DNA from: Sphingomonas alpina
Lineage (GTDB): Bacteria; Pseudomonadota; Alphaproteobacteria; Sphingomonadales; Sphingomonadaceae
DNA length: 64,000 nt
Direction of reading: 5' to 3'
Assembly (NCBI RefSeq): GCF_014490665.1
Contig: NZ_CP061038.1
Span: 310,001 to 374,000 of the forward strand
The notes beneath the pieces are model-generated. The model was given only the letters and a program-made list of their open reading frames with translations, was not told the origin of the DNA and did no database searches. Each line of letters starts with the position of its first letter. Position 1 is the first letter of the stretch. Position numbers and translations under genes: made by a program. Positions 55,040-63,856 of this stretch are shown in pieces.

Positions 55040-55861
55040 ATGCGGATTGGCGTTGTCGCCCCGGCGGGACGGATCGACGAAGTGGTGGCGGCGCGCGCGA
55101 TGGCGTTCGCGGCGATCGCCTATCCGTCGGTCGACCTGATTTTCCACCCGCAATGCTATCGTACCGATGGCGGGCATTTCGCCGGTCCGGACTCAGCGCG
55201 TGCCGCGGCTTTTCTCGAATACGCCAACGACCCGGCGATCGATGCCTTGTGGTTCGCGCGGGGCGGCTATGGCTCGAACCGCATTCTTGCCGATGTGATC
55301 CCCAACCTCGGCCCCGCCGCCAAGACCAAAAGCTATGCCGGCTTTTCCGACATGGGCTTCATCCTTGGCGCGCTCTATGCGCGGCGCATCGGCAAGCCGG
55401 TCCATGCGCCGATGGTCTCAAGCATCAACAACAGCAATGGCGGTGACGCCGTGATCGCGCGCACGCTCAGCTGGCTGGTCGACAAGGACCGCCGCTGGCT
55501 CGAGCCGAGTCTCGGCAAACAGCCGACCGTCGCGTTCAACCTGTCGATCCTCAACAATCTGCTCGGCACGCAGTGGATGCCCGACCTGACCGATCATGTG
55601 CTGATGATCGAGGAAGTGTCGGAAGCGCTCTACCGCGTTGATCGCATGCTGTTCCAGATGGCCAATGCGACCCAGCTGAAGGGCATTGCCGGAGTCCGGC
55701 TCGGCGCGATCAGCGACGTGACACCCAACACGCCGGAGTTCGCCGAAACTCCCCAACAGATGATCGAACGCTGGTGCAAGGACATGAAGGTGCCGTTCCT
55801 TGGGTCCGCCGATATCGGGCATGTGCGCACCAACAAGGTGGTGCCGTTCGGCTTGGTATAG
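55040..55861 (+). CDS. ldcA: LD-carboxypeptidase (S66 family)
   Basis: A serine peptidase of 273 residues that removes terminal D-Ala from murein tetrapeptides during recycling. Present are RIGVVAPAGRIDEVV, the nucleophile loop WFARGGYGSNRIL, YAGFSDMGFILGALYARRIG, NLSILNNLLGT and FGSADIGH-like LGSADIGHVRTNKVVPFG. Family members start at MRIGVVAP-like sequence, so ATG 55040 is used; GTG 55016 with AAGGGG upstream is a fair alternative. Divergent with the Mur ligase. Confidence 0.92.
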   Translation: MRIGVVAPAGRIDEVVAARAMAFAAIAYPSVDLIFHPQCYRTDGGHFAGPDSARAAAFLEYANDPAIDALWFARGGYGSNRILADVIPNLGPAAKTKSYAGFSDMGFILGALYARRIGKPVHAPMVSSINNSNGGDAVIARTLSWLVDKDRRWLEPSLGKQPTVAFNLSILNNLLGTQWMPDLTDHVLMIEEVSEALYRVDRMLFQMANATQLKGIAGVRLGAISDVTPNTPEFAETPQQMIERWCKDMKVPFLGSADIGHVRTNKVVPFGLV

Positions 55862-55870
55862 GGGGCGAAG

Positions 55871-56353
55871 ATGCGAATGATGACGGTCGGAATCGGGGCT
55901 GCGGGCCTGTTGGCTCTTGCCGCTTCCAGCGCCGTTGCCGAACCGGCCTTGCCCAAGGGCGCCTATATTCTGCCGGGGTCGGCCGTCCCGAAAATACTGC
56001 GGCAATGCTCGCGTAGCGCACCGAAGATCGGTGAAGGCAGTTGGCAGCCCCAGGCCGCCGGTATCCGCGAGCTGGAGGCTGCACTTCCCGGAGAGTTGCG
56101 TAAACGAAGCTCCGGCGAGTCGTCACATTGGCAAAACCTGCTGCGTGATTGGCGGCGGCAATATGTCGGCATCGTTCGTGGAGGGCGGCGCTATATCTAT
56201 GGCAGTTTCGCGCAGGACGATTCTTCGAGCATCGCCTTCGACTGGCAGCGGGAGCCCATGCAGGTCTGCGACGGTGGCGTCAGCTTTTTCGGGGTCGAAT
56301 ATGATGTTGCGCGCCGTCGCTTCACCCATGTCGCGTTCAATGGACCCTATTAG
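55871..56353 (+). CDS. Hypothetical secreted protein
   Basis: A 160-residue protein with a signal peptide (VGIGAAGLLALAASSAVAEP) and a soluble domain with two Cys (LRQCSRSAP, MQVCDGG) and the segment RRQYVGIVRGGRRYIYGSF. It starts 9 bases after ldcA, with GGGGGCG upstream, and may be part of that transcript. Not recognised. Its stop overlaps the end of the convergent MarR gene by four bases. Confidence 0.72.
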   Translation: MRMMTVGIGAAGLLALAASSAVAEPALPKGAYILPGSAVPKILRQCSRSAPKIGEGSWQPQAAGIRELEAALPGELRKRSSGESSHWQNLLRDWRRQYVGIVRGGRRYIYGSFAQDDSSSIAFDWQREPMQVCDGGVSFFGVEYDVARRRFTHVAFNGPY

Positions 56354-56784
56354 GATTCGCTGATCGGTTCGGCCGGTTGTTCGGCGAGCCGGTCGAGCAG
56401 CTCCGCAGCCAGGCGCAGCATCGCACGCTCGGCCGGAGTAAGGCGCTCGGTCATCGCCTGCGCGAGCCAGAGATTCTGCCGGTGGGCGTCGCGCCGAATC
56501 AGCTCGGAACCCGCGGCGGTGATCTCGATCTCGATCTGACGACGGTCCCTCTCGCCCTGGCGGCGGGTGATGAAACCCAGTTCATCGAGGTCGGCGATGA
56601 TCCGGGTGAGCGACTGCGGCTGCAGCCGTTCGAGCGCGGCAAGGTCGGTCGCCGTCAGCGGCCCATCGGCTCGCAAGAGCCTGCCCAATACGCTCAGCTT
56701 GGCGGCGCTGACTCCGTGATCGACGCGCAGGCTCCGCATGCGCCGCGCAAAGTCCGACAGGCTACGCCGGATTGGGTTGGCCAT
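56350..56784 (-). CDS. MarR-family transcriptional regulator
   Basis: Dimeric winged-helix protein of 144 residues: RRMRSLRVDHGVSAAKLSVLGRLL, recognition helix DLAALERLQPQSLTRIIADLDELG, wing FITRRQGERDRRQIEIEIT, and C-terminal dimer helices. The start at 56784 lies 30 bases after the glycosyltransferase stop and inside a perfect palindrome, so autoregulation is likely. An upstream ATG at 56844 would overlap the glycosyltransferase gene. Confidence 0.88.
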   Translation of the reverse strand: MANPIRRSLSDFARRMRSLRVDHGVSAAKLSVLGRLLRADGPLTATDLAALERLQPQSLTRIIADLDELGFITRRQGERDRRQIEIEITAAGSELIRRDAHRQNLWLAQAMTERLTPAERAMLRLAAELLDRLAEQPAEPISES

Positions 56785-56794
56785 ATCATATGGC
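56780..56794. promoter_or_regulatory. Palindrome over the MarR start codon
   Basis: GCCATAT-C-ATATGGC is a perfect 15-base palindrome that includes the MarR start codon. MarR proteins bind palindromes of this size, so it is a candidate operator, although it could be simply translational context. Confidence 0.45.
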
Positions 56795-56813
56795 TCCGGA
56801 AGCATATCCCTAT

Positions 56814-58382
56814 TCATGCACCGTACCGCTTGAACCCGTCCCATGCATTGGTGAACCCTCCCCGAAGCCCGTGGCAGACCATGATCGGCCGATCCCGTTC
56901 ATAGGGCATTGCCAGCGGCACCCCGAAAACGCCGGCGATCCGCGCGCTGCGGCAAAGACGCCGCCAGCGTTCCGGATCGCCATTGATGACGATGATGACG
57001 CTACCGTCATAGCCGCGCGGTCCCCAGAGGAAATACTGATTGTCGCCACTGATCGCCGGCGGCAGGCCAAGCCCGCGCCCATGAACGTCGATCGCGGCCG
57101 CTTCGCCATAATTGTTCGCGAAGATCGCCGCATGCCCGCGCTCGGCCGGCGGCAGCGACCGGTACACCGCCGCGACCTGGTGCGCGAGCGCGCGCCAGCC
57201 GAGCTCGTCGGAGAAGACTTGAGTCAAGGGCGCGCCGATCGCTGCTTTCTCATCGGGTGCCGGGCGCAAATGGCTGTGCTCCAACAGGCGAAGCAAGGCG
57301 GGCGGATCGAGCAGCGGGAAGACGATCGGCGCCACGAGCGCGAAATTGGCAATAGCGGCCGCCATCCAGAGGCCGGCCGCCCAGCGCCACAGTCGCGCGC
57401 AGGCCACCGCGCCCACTACGAACATGCTCGGATAGGCGGCGAACAGATAATAGTCCTTGCCGCCGGTGGCGAGATTGATCGCGGTGGCGCCGACGAACGC
57501 GATCGACAGGAATCGGAGGGGTTTCAGTCGCTCGGACGCGAAGGGTGCGACGATCCCGGTCACCCATAAAGGCGCGAGGACCAGATTAAGCGCCAATATC
57601 TGTCCGATCTCGAAACGCACCGGGCCGCCGGTGATCACGCCCTGGGTATGATGAGCGATGATGGCGAGGAAGGGCCAGTCATTGACTGCCTGCCAGATCA
57701 GGCTCGGTGCAGCGATCGCAACGGCGATCAGCATCGCTGTCCAGGTTTCGCGCCAGCCTAGCAACCGGCGAGCGGGCGTCAGCAGCACCCCCAGGGCCAG
57801 CGGCACCAGCCACATCACGATGCCGTATTTGGCCTGCATCGAAAGACCGGCGACCAGTCCGGCCCAGAGCAGCGCGCGCCGATCTTCGCGCAGCACGGCG
57901 CGGGCGATCAGATACGCGCACCCCGTCCAGGCGATCGGCTCGAAAGTCGCGGTGGTCAGGAGCGTGGTCGTGCCGGCAAGTCCCGGCGCCGAAGCGGCGG
58001 CGATCGCGGCAATCACTGCCGCACTCCGATTGCCTCCGATCAGTCGGGCAAAAGCGGCGCAGAGCGGGATCAGAGCCACAGCGGCCATCACCGCCGGCAG
58101 GCGCAACAGCCAGACACTGGGGCCGAACAGCTGAGTCGCGGCGGCGATCAGCGGAACAAGTGGCGGCTGGTCGGCATAGCCAAAGGCCGGGTGCCGGCCA
58201 CAGGCGAGGAAATAGAGCTCGTTGCGCATCATGTCATAGCGCCCCGCGGTCGCCAGATGCAGCGCCGCCGTGACGGCGATCGCGATCCAGATCAGGACAC
58301 GATCGGAAGCGGGCGTGCGCCATGGCAACAGGCGGAACGACTGAAGCGGCTCCGGATGGGGCAAGTGATTCGATACGCTCAT
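56814..58382 (-). CDS. GT39-type (PMT/ArnT-like) membrane glycosyltransferase
   Basis: A 522-residue membrane protein of GT-C fold. The first loop carries the catalytic acid region DMMRNELYFLACGRHPAFGYADQPPLVPLIA, which matches the D/E-containing PMT_2 motif. About ten hydrophobic helices follow (to residue 370), then a soluble domain of about 140 residues. It transfers a sugar from a polyprenyl-phosphate donor to lipid or protein, not determined here. The start at 58382 is inside a 17-bp direct repeat. Confidence 0.85.
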   Translation of the reverse strand: MSVSNHLPHPEPLQSFRLLPWRTPASDRVLIWIAIAVTAALHLATAGRYDMMRNELYFLACGRHPAFGYADQPPLVPLIAAATQLFGPSVWLLRLPAVMAAVALIPLCAAFARLIGGNRSAAVIAAIAAASAPGLAGTTTLLTTATFEPIAWTGCAYLIARAVLREDRRALLWAGLVAGLSMQAKYGIVMWLVPLALGVLLTPARRLLGWRETWTAMLIAVAIAAPSLIWQAVNDWPFLAIIAHHTQGVITGGPVRFEIGQILALNLVLAPLWVTGIVAPFASERLKPLRFLSIAFVGATAINLATGGKDYYLFAAYPSMFVVGAVACARLWRWAAGLWMAAAIANFALVAPIVFPLLDPPALLRLLEHSHLRPAPDEKAAIGAPLTQVFSDELGWRALAHQVAAVYRSLPPAERGHAAIFANNYGEAAAIDVHGRGLGLPPAISGDNQYFLWGPRGYDGSVIIVINGDPERWRRLCRSARIAGVFGVPLAMPYERDRPIMVCHGLRGGFTNAWDGFKRYGA

Positions 58383-58482
58383 GCGTATTAAATATCACAT
58401 ATGGACACAGCGCAGTAGAGATTTTATCAAAGAGAATCGGGAGTGGATCGCTGAATTAATATCTGCATGCGTATTAAATATC
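58380..58482. repeat. 17-bp direct repeat CATGCGTATTAAATATC in a divergent promoter region
   Basis: The unit lies at 58380-58396 and 58466-58482, 86 bases apart. The first contains the start codon of the glycosyltransferase. The second puts an ATG in the same relative place but leads to a short frame only. The region is AT-rich for this chromosome. It may be an upstream duplication of the leader or two operator sites. Confidence 0.65.
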
Positions 58483-58524
58483 CCTGATATCTGGATGAGT
58501 TGTAACATCGGAAGGATACACGTC

Positions 58525-58794
58525 ATGGCAGGGCAGAGTTTCGAGAGTGAAATTATGTCGGAGGCGTTCTTCCGAGATTGCTCTCTTGCGCGATCGACGT
58601 TCGACGATGCCGACCTGTCGGAATGCGTCTTCTCGAACGTCAATCTCCGCGACGCACGCTTCACCGATGTCAACCTGGCCGGCGTATCGATTTACGACGC
58701 CAATATCGAAGGGCTGACGATTTTAGGCCATGATGTCGCAGCCCTTATCCGAGCCGAACTGGCGCGCAGCGATTCCGGTCGCTCCGTCAGATAG
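58525..58794 (+). CDS. Pentapeptide-repeat protein
   Basis: An 89-residue protein with about seven A(D/N)LxX-type repeats: DCSLARSTFDDADLSECVFS, NVNLRDARFTDVNLAG, SIYDANIEGLTI, forming a short right-handed beta-helix. The C-terminal VAALIRAELARSD is helical. ATG 58525 is favoured by GGAAGGA eight bases upstream; a longer reading to 58381 crosses the repeat region. Role unknown; larger family members mimic DNA. Confidence 0.8.
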   Translation: MAGQSFESEIMSEAFFRDCSLARSTFDDADLSECVFSNVNLRDARFTDVNLAGVSIYDANIEGLTILGHDVAALIRAELARSDSGRSVR

Positions 58795-58922
58795 ATGCGG
58801 CGGGGTCCAATCAGAACAACCGCCGCAATGGCTCCGATTATCCTGCGCACCGGCAAGTCTCCGCTCGCCGCCGTCTATGTCGCACGCTAGGTTCGCGCCC
58901 GGGACCATTCGGGGGCAACCAG

Positions 58923-60914
58923 ATGCGAACACCGTTCAATCCGCTTCAGGCGGCTATTCTAAAGGCATTGACCGAGGCGCTGTTCCACGGCGTCGATATG
59001 CGCATCACGTCCGCTCAGGTCGTTGCCAATCTGCAGCATCAGTTCGGTATGTTCGAGGGCAACAAGCCGAAGGAGATCGGCCTCAGCCTCTATCTGGTCT
59101 GCTTCCTGCTGGGTGGCCCGTTCTTCCTGCTGTTCGGTCCCGCTTGGGGCGCCAAGCGTGTGGCGAAGCGGCTTGCGCGGTCGCAGAATAATCTGATGCA
59201 GGATCTCGCCCGCATCCGGGGTGTCATCTATGCCGGCTATTATGGTCATTGGGTCGGTGCGGTCGAAGAGGATAATGACGACAATCCGGTGCTGAACGCG
59301 ATCGGTTTCGAATTGCCGCACCAGCGCATCCGCGGGACCGGCGAGGTGCCGATCAGGCTGTTTCCCGGGCGCGATCTCGCGCATGACGATGTGCTCGCGC
59401 CGAACGAGGCACCCGATACGGTCGGGGTCATCGTGATCGGTTCGGGCGCCGGCGGCGCGGTCGCCGCTGCCAATCTCGCGCAGCATCATGACGTGCTGGT
59501 GATCGAGGCTGGAGCGCACTATCCCTCCGCCGCGATCACGCATGAAGAACGCCGCATGACTGCGCGGCTCTTCGTCGACGGCGGTCTGCAGACCAGCCGC
59601 GACCACGACATTGTCATTTTTCAGGGACATTGTGTCGGCGGCTCGACCGTCATCAACAATGGCATCGCCTTGCGTGTGAAGCAGGCGGGCATGACCCATC
59701 CGCAGGCCAATGACGTGTTTGCCAACTGGGCCGCGCTTGGCGCTCCGGTCGATGCAGAGCGCTTCAATGCCGCTTATCATGCGGTCGAGAAGCGGCTCGG
59801 CGTCGAGCCGATCGATCAGAAGAGCGGCCGCAACAATGGCACGCATCTGCTCAATGGTTGGGCGGCGCATGCCGCCGCGAGCAGCGATCCGATGGATGCG
59901 GCATCGCCGGCGCTGTGGTTCAGCAAGAATTACGGGCCGCGCGAGCTCAATGCCGATTGTGCCTATTGCGGTTATTGCAACACCGGCTGCCCCTATGGCC
60001 GCAAGCAAGGCATGGCGCAGTCCTTCCTGATTGACGCCAGGTCGTCGGGCGCAAAAATCCTGATGCAGACCAAGGTCGAGAAGATCATCTGGGCTGAATC
60101 CGATCTCGATGGGCGACGCGTCGCGACCGGCGTCGAGGTGCTACAGCCCGACGGCAGCCGCCGTACGATCAGGGCCACCAAGGGCGTCGTCGTCGCCGCC
60201 GGCACGATGGCGTCGAGCCGGATCCTCGACAAGAGCGGCATCGAAGGCACCGGGGAGGGCATCTCGCTCAATATCGCCTGTCCGGTGGTCGCGCTGATGC
60301 CCGGAACGATGCGGGCGTGGGACGAGGATCAGATGGCGACCTATGTCGATCGTGGCGACTTCCTGCTCGAATCGCATTTCCAGCCGCCGATGAGCATGTC
60401 GACCTTGATGCCGGGCTGGTTCGGCGATCATGCCGGGCGCATGCTTAACTATAGCCGTCTGGCGTCCGCAGGCATCCTCTTCCCGGCCGATCGGCAGGGA
60501 AGGCTGATCGGCGGCAAGCTTCATTTCAAGCTGCGCGACGATGTCGAACTGCCGCTGCTGCGCCGTGCACTCGCCACGCTCACCCGGGTGCATTTCGCGG
60601 CGGGCGCGGAGGAAGTCTATCCGGCGCTCACGCGCGGGCCGATCTTGCGCAAGGGTGACGATATCGACCTGTTCTACGAACAGGGTATCCGTGAAGCGGA
60701 CGACGTCACGCTGTCCAGTTCGCACCCTCAGGGCGGCAATGGGCGCAACGCCGACCCGGAAAAAGGCGTGGTCGATCTCGATTGCCGCGTCCATGGCACC
60801 GCCAATGTGCTGGTTACCGACGCCAGCACCTTTACCAGCTGCATTCGCGTCAACGCGCAACTCACTACCATGGCGATGTCGCATTATGCCACGGCGGGAA
60901 ATCCGTTCGTATAG
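58923..60914 (+). CDS. GMC oxidoreductase with N-terminal extension and Cys-rich motif
   Basis: FAD-dependent alcohol oxidase/dehydrogenase, 663 residues. About 160 N-terminal residues with a hydrophobic hairpin (YLVCFLLGGPFFLLFGPAW) precede the FAD domain (GVIVIGSGAGGAVAAANLAQ). GMC motif GHCVGGSTVINNGIALR follows, and the C-terminal DASTFTSCIRVNAQLTTMAM. At about residue 345 there is CAYCGYCNTGCPYG, spaced C-x2-C-x2-C-x3-C as in ferredoxins. Closest relatives by layout are long-chain alcohol oxidases. The leader of 128 bases upstream holds no gene. Confidence 0.87.
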   Translation: MRTPFNPLQAAILKALTEALFHGVDMRITSAQVVANLQHQFGMFEGNKPKEIGLSLYLVCFLLGGPFFLLFGPAWGAKRVAKRLARSQNNLMQDLARIRGVIYAGYYGHWVGAVEEDNDDNPVLNAIGFELPHQRIRGTGEVPIRLFPGRDLAHDDVLAPNEAPDTVGVIVIGSGAGGAVAAANLAQHHDVLVIEAGAHYPSAAITHEERRMTARLFVDGGLQTSRDHDIVIFQGHCVGGSTVINNGIALRVKQAGMTHPQANDVFANWAALGAPVDAERFNAAYHAVEKRLGVEPIDQKSGRNNGTHLLNGWAAHAAASSDPMDAASPALWFSKNYGPRELNADCAYCGYCNTGCPYGRKQGMAQSFLIDARSSGAKILMQTKVEKIIWAESDLDGRRVATGVEVLQPDGSRRTIRATKGVVVAAGTMASSRILDKSGIEGTGEGISLNIACPVVALMPGTMRAWDEDQMATYVDRGDFLLESHFQPPMSMSTLMPGWFGDHAGRMLNYSRLASAGILFPADRQGRLIGGKLHFKLRDDVELPLLRRALATLTRVHFAAGAEEVYPALTRGPILRKGDDIDLFYEQGIREADDVTLSSSHPQGGNGRNADPEKGVVDLDCRVHGTANVLVTDASTFTSCIRVNAQLTTMAMSHYATAGNPFV

Positions 60915-60915
60915 A

Positions 60916-61181
60916 GCGGGTCGACATTCAGGTTTGGGGAGTTCGCTTTTCGAAATATTTCGTCACCCGGAACAAGTCGATACTCCCTTTAAGATAAGTA
61001 AGCTTGTGTCCCCGCGAAGGCGGGGACCCAGTCTGGGCTCCCGCCTGCGCGGGAGCACAAGGAAGAGGCAATCGCTCTCGACTATGCCAATCCCCTGGTC
61101 GAAGGGAATAAGCACCGAAAAGCCCGGAGTGGCGGCAGGGGCAGGCGATGAATTCTCTACAAAACTGAATGTTGATCCCGC
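60916..61181. repeat. MITE-like interval with inverted ends
   Basis: The left end, 60916-60939, has GCGGGTCGACATTCAGGTTT. The right end, 61157-61181, is its imperfect complement (AAAACTGAATGTTGATCCCGC). They are inverted ends of about 24 bases, 266 bases apart, with a paired-hairpin repeat inside. It begins two bases after the GMC stop codon. No ORF of note inside. Confidence 0.5.
61008..61056. repeat. Two adjacent GC hairpins
   Basis: GTCCCCGC-GAAG-GCGGGGAC (61008-61027) and GCTCCCGC-CTGC-GCGGGAGC (61037-61056) with CCCAG/CTGGG between them. Same layout as other intergenic palindromes of this chromosome. Confidence 0.8.
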
Positions 61182-61360
61182 CCAGTATGAGCGCGCGATG
61201 AGACAGCCGCAGCGGCTGGGCATGCGCCGATGGCGCTGCGGTTCTGTTCTTCGACAATCAGAAAGAGCGTGCCGAAAACAAGCCCGGCAAGTGATGACAT
61301 GCGCGATCCCGGGTGATGGTTGAATCGTCGCCGGCAACAGGACTGCGGGAGGGCGGCGAG

Positions 61361-61390
61361 AGATATGTTACACCCTATTGTACCATATTC
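61361..61390. promoter_or_regulatory. 30-bp palindromic element, copy C (inverted)
   Basis: Its reverse complement matches copy B at 26 of 30 bases. Downstream similarity with copy A continues on the minus strand: GATTCAA (61326-61320) and a stretch ending GTCATCACTTGCCGG against ATCATCACCTGCCGG in A. The copy-A peptide frame is here broken by a TAG and a 10-base insertion. No minus-strand gene follows before the GMC gene. The 61182-61563 gap holds nothing else. Confidence 0.55.
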
Positions 61391-61563
61391 CGGCGCGAAG
61401 CAGGCGGGCCACGCTGCCGATCGGGCCGAACTGCATGTTTATTGGGATACAGCAATGGGTTGGCGGCGCTACATCGCGATTTCTGGTATCCATCAATTTC
61501 GATAAATTCTCGCTCAGCTATCCATGGAATTGATAGCTGGGCCATCGACGTAGCGAATCCGCG

Positions 61564-63045
61564 CTAGATCACGCGTTCCGCTTCCAGTTCCCATGCCGCA
61601 TCGGGCACGCGTCCATGGCGCGTGCGCAGGCGTGCTTCGGCCATGGCGAGGCGATCGACCGCCAGGTCGAGTTCTGTCTCGGGCAAGGTGAAGGGCAGGC
61701 GGACAAAGCGTTCGAACGCGCCATTCACCCCGAAGCGCGGGCCGGGCGCGATGCGCAGCGACAGGCTTTGCGTCATGGCGGCCAGTGCCGATGCTTCCGG
61801 GCGCGGCATCTCGGCCCAGAGCGTGAAACCCCCCGCAGGTACCGGCACCCGCCAGTGCGGCAAAGCCTCATGGAGCCGCGCGATCAGATGGTCGCGACGG
61901 ACACGAACATCCTTTCTGTCACCATCTCCCCGGATGCTGCCGTCGAGCAGCGCGGCGACCGCCAGTTGATCCATGACCGGGGTTGCCAGGTCGAGCGTCG
62001 AGCGGATGCGGCCAAGCGCGACGATCGTCTGTGGATCGGCGCGCAGCCAGCCGATCCGCAGGCCACCCCAGAAGCGCTTGCTGGCCGATCCGATGCTGAT
62101 CACCGTGTCGCCATGCGGGTCGTGCGCCGCCACGGGCGGCGGCGCCGGCTGGTCGAGCGTGACCGCCGCCATCGTCTCGTCGATCACCAGCGGGGTATGG
62201 GTCGCTCGTGCCGCCCGCACCAGGGCGGCGCGCGTGTCCGGATCCATGACCCGGCCGGTGGGGTTGTGGAAATCGGCGATGATATAGGCGAACCGTGGTC
62301 CGGTTTGGCGAAGGGCTGTGAAGATCGCGTCGATGTCCCAGCCGGTCGTGGGAAGTCCGACCGGTACCGCGACACAATTCTGTTTCAGGATTGCGGCGAT
62401 CGCGTTGTGATAGGTCGGATGGTCGACGACGATGCGGTCGCCCGGTCCGGCGAGCAAACGCAGCAGCAAAGCAAGGCCATGCTGCGCGCCGCTGGTGACC
62501 AGGATCTGGCCGGGCGTCGTCGGGCAGCCGCGCGCGGTATAATCGGCTGCGATCGCCCGCCTCAGGCGCTGGATGCCGAACACTTCATAGCCAAGGCCGG
62601 ACAGAAAAGCGGGCATCTGGCTCAACGCCTGTTCATAGGCATACCAGATGGTTTGCGGTGCGGGCAGTGCGGCATTGGTCCAGTCGATCACGTCCGGGCC
62701 GTGTTCGTCCGGGCTCGGTTCTTCGAGCAGCGCGTCCGCATCGGGCGTGGCGCCATGCCCGACGCCCGGGAGTCGCGTGACGCTGCCCGATCCTTGCCGG
62801 CTCAGCAGATAGCCCTCGTCGCGCAGCAGCTCGAACGCCGCGGCGATGGTGGTGCGACTGACGCCCAGCACCCGCGCCAGGTCGCGCTCGCCGCCGATAC
62901 GCACGCCAAGGCCGATACGGCCATCCAGGATCAGCAAGCGCAGCGCGCGGGCAAGCTGGCGATAGGTGGGGCCGCCGCCCGTCTCGCTGCGCCACACCCC
63001 GAGCTGGCGAGCGAGTGAGATTGGGCTGAGCGAGTTGACATCCAT
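61564..63045 (-). CDS. MocR-type regulator, YczR-like
   Basis: A 493-residue GntR/aminotransferase fusion. Winged helix: RQLARALRLLILDGRIGLGVRIGGERDLARVLGVSRTTIAAAFELL. Aminotransferase domain with the PLP Lys in SIGSASKRFWGGLRIGWL and the Asn-Pro loop ADFHNPTGRVMD. ATG 63045 is chosen over TTG 63054. It is divergent from a YczE-type membrane gene, the arrangement known for B. subtilis yczR-yczE. GCCAAT/ATTGGC half-sites lie in the 51-base gap. Confidence 0.9.
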   Translation of the reverse strand: MDVNSLSPISLARQLGVWRSETGGGPTYRQLARALRLLILDGRIGLGVRIGGERDLARVLGVSRTTIAAAFELLRDEGYLLSRQGSGSVTRLPGVGHGATPDADALLEEPSPDEHGPDVIDWTNAALPAPQTIWYAYEQALSQMPAFLSGLGYEVFGIQRLRRAIAADYTARGCPTTPGQILVTSGAQHGLALLLRLLAGPGDRIVVDHPTYHNAIAAILKQNCVAVPVGLPTTGWDIDAIFTALRQTGPRFAYIIADFHNPTGRVMDPDTRAALVRAARATHTPLVIDETMAAVTLDQPAPPPVAAHDPHGDTVISIGSASKRFWGGLRIGWLRADPQTIVALGRIRSTLDLATPVMDQLAVAALLDGSIRGDGDRKDVRVRRDHLIARLHEALPHWRVPVPAGGFTLWAEMPRPEASALAAMTQSLSLRIAPGPRFGVNGAFERFVRLPFTLPETELDLAVDRLAMAEARLRTRHGRVPDAAWELEAERVI

Positions 63046-63096
63046 AAGAGCCAATATCTTTTAATTGGCCCTCAAAAACAATGCCTATCCTGGCTA

Positions 63097-63726
63097 TTGG
63101 CATTGCCCATGATGAAACAACGCCTTTTCCAGCTCCTGTGGGGCCTATCGCTTTACGGTTTCGCCATGGCGCTGATGTTGCGCGCCAATCTCGGACTCGA
63201 TCCCTGGGATGTGCTGCATCAGGGACTGGCGCCGCAGATCGGGCTCAGCTTCGGCATGACCGTCAACGCGGTCGGGCTGCTGGTGCTGCTATTGTGGATT
63301 CCACTTTGGCAGCGTCCCGGGATCGGCACTGTGCTCAACATCCTGATCATCGGCACGGTGGTCGACCTGTCGCTGCTGATTCTGCCGACGCCGGAGGGCT
63401 ATGTTGCGCGCTTCGCCTTCCTGATCGTCGGGATCGTGCTGAACGGCATTGCTGGCGGCGCCTATATTGGTGCGGGACTCGGCGCCGGCCCGCGCGACGG
63501 CCTGATGACCGGTATCGCGGCACGATTTGGCTGGCCGATCAAGATCGTCCGGACTGCGATCGAGCTGACGGTCCTGGCGGTCGGCTGGCTGATGGGCGGC
63601 ACCGTCGGCATCGGCACCGTGCTGTATGCCGTGACGATCGGCTGGGTGGTGCATTACGCGCTCCCGTTCTTCACCCTGACCCGCAAGGAGCCCGCCGCCG
63701 AACTGGCTGTCCCCGCCGAGCAATAG
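63097..63726 (+). CDS. YczE/YyaS/YitT-family membrane protein
   Basis: A 209-residue protein with five or six membrane helices. The opening LWGLSLYGFAMALMLRANLGLDPWDVLHQGLA is the YczE signature; VLNGIAGGAYIGAGLGAGPRDGLMTGI follows. Function unknown; B. subtilis YczE affects bacillaene production. Two ATG codons at 63097/63100. Controlled by the divergent MocR protein in all likelihood. Confidence 0.88.
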   Translation: MALPMMKQRLFQLLWGLSLYGFAMALMLRANLGLDPWDVLHQGLAPQIGLSFGMTVNAVGLLVLLLWIPLWQRPGIGTVLNILIIGTVVDLSLLILPTPEGYVARFAFLIVGIVLNGIAGGAYIGAGLGAGPRDGLMTGIAARFGWPIKIVRTAIELTVLAVGWLMGGTVGIGTVLYAVTIGWVVHYALPFFTLTRKEPAAELAVPAEQ

Positions 63727-63856
63727 CGCGCCGGGCCGATGATCCGGCTCGATCGCACAACCTGTTGCCGCAAAGGCGATCGATCGGACGGTATTCCGGC
63801 TTCCAACCGACCGCCATGACCGTCATGCCGCGGGTACAGGGATTTTGGGGGCGAGG

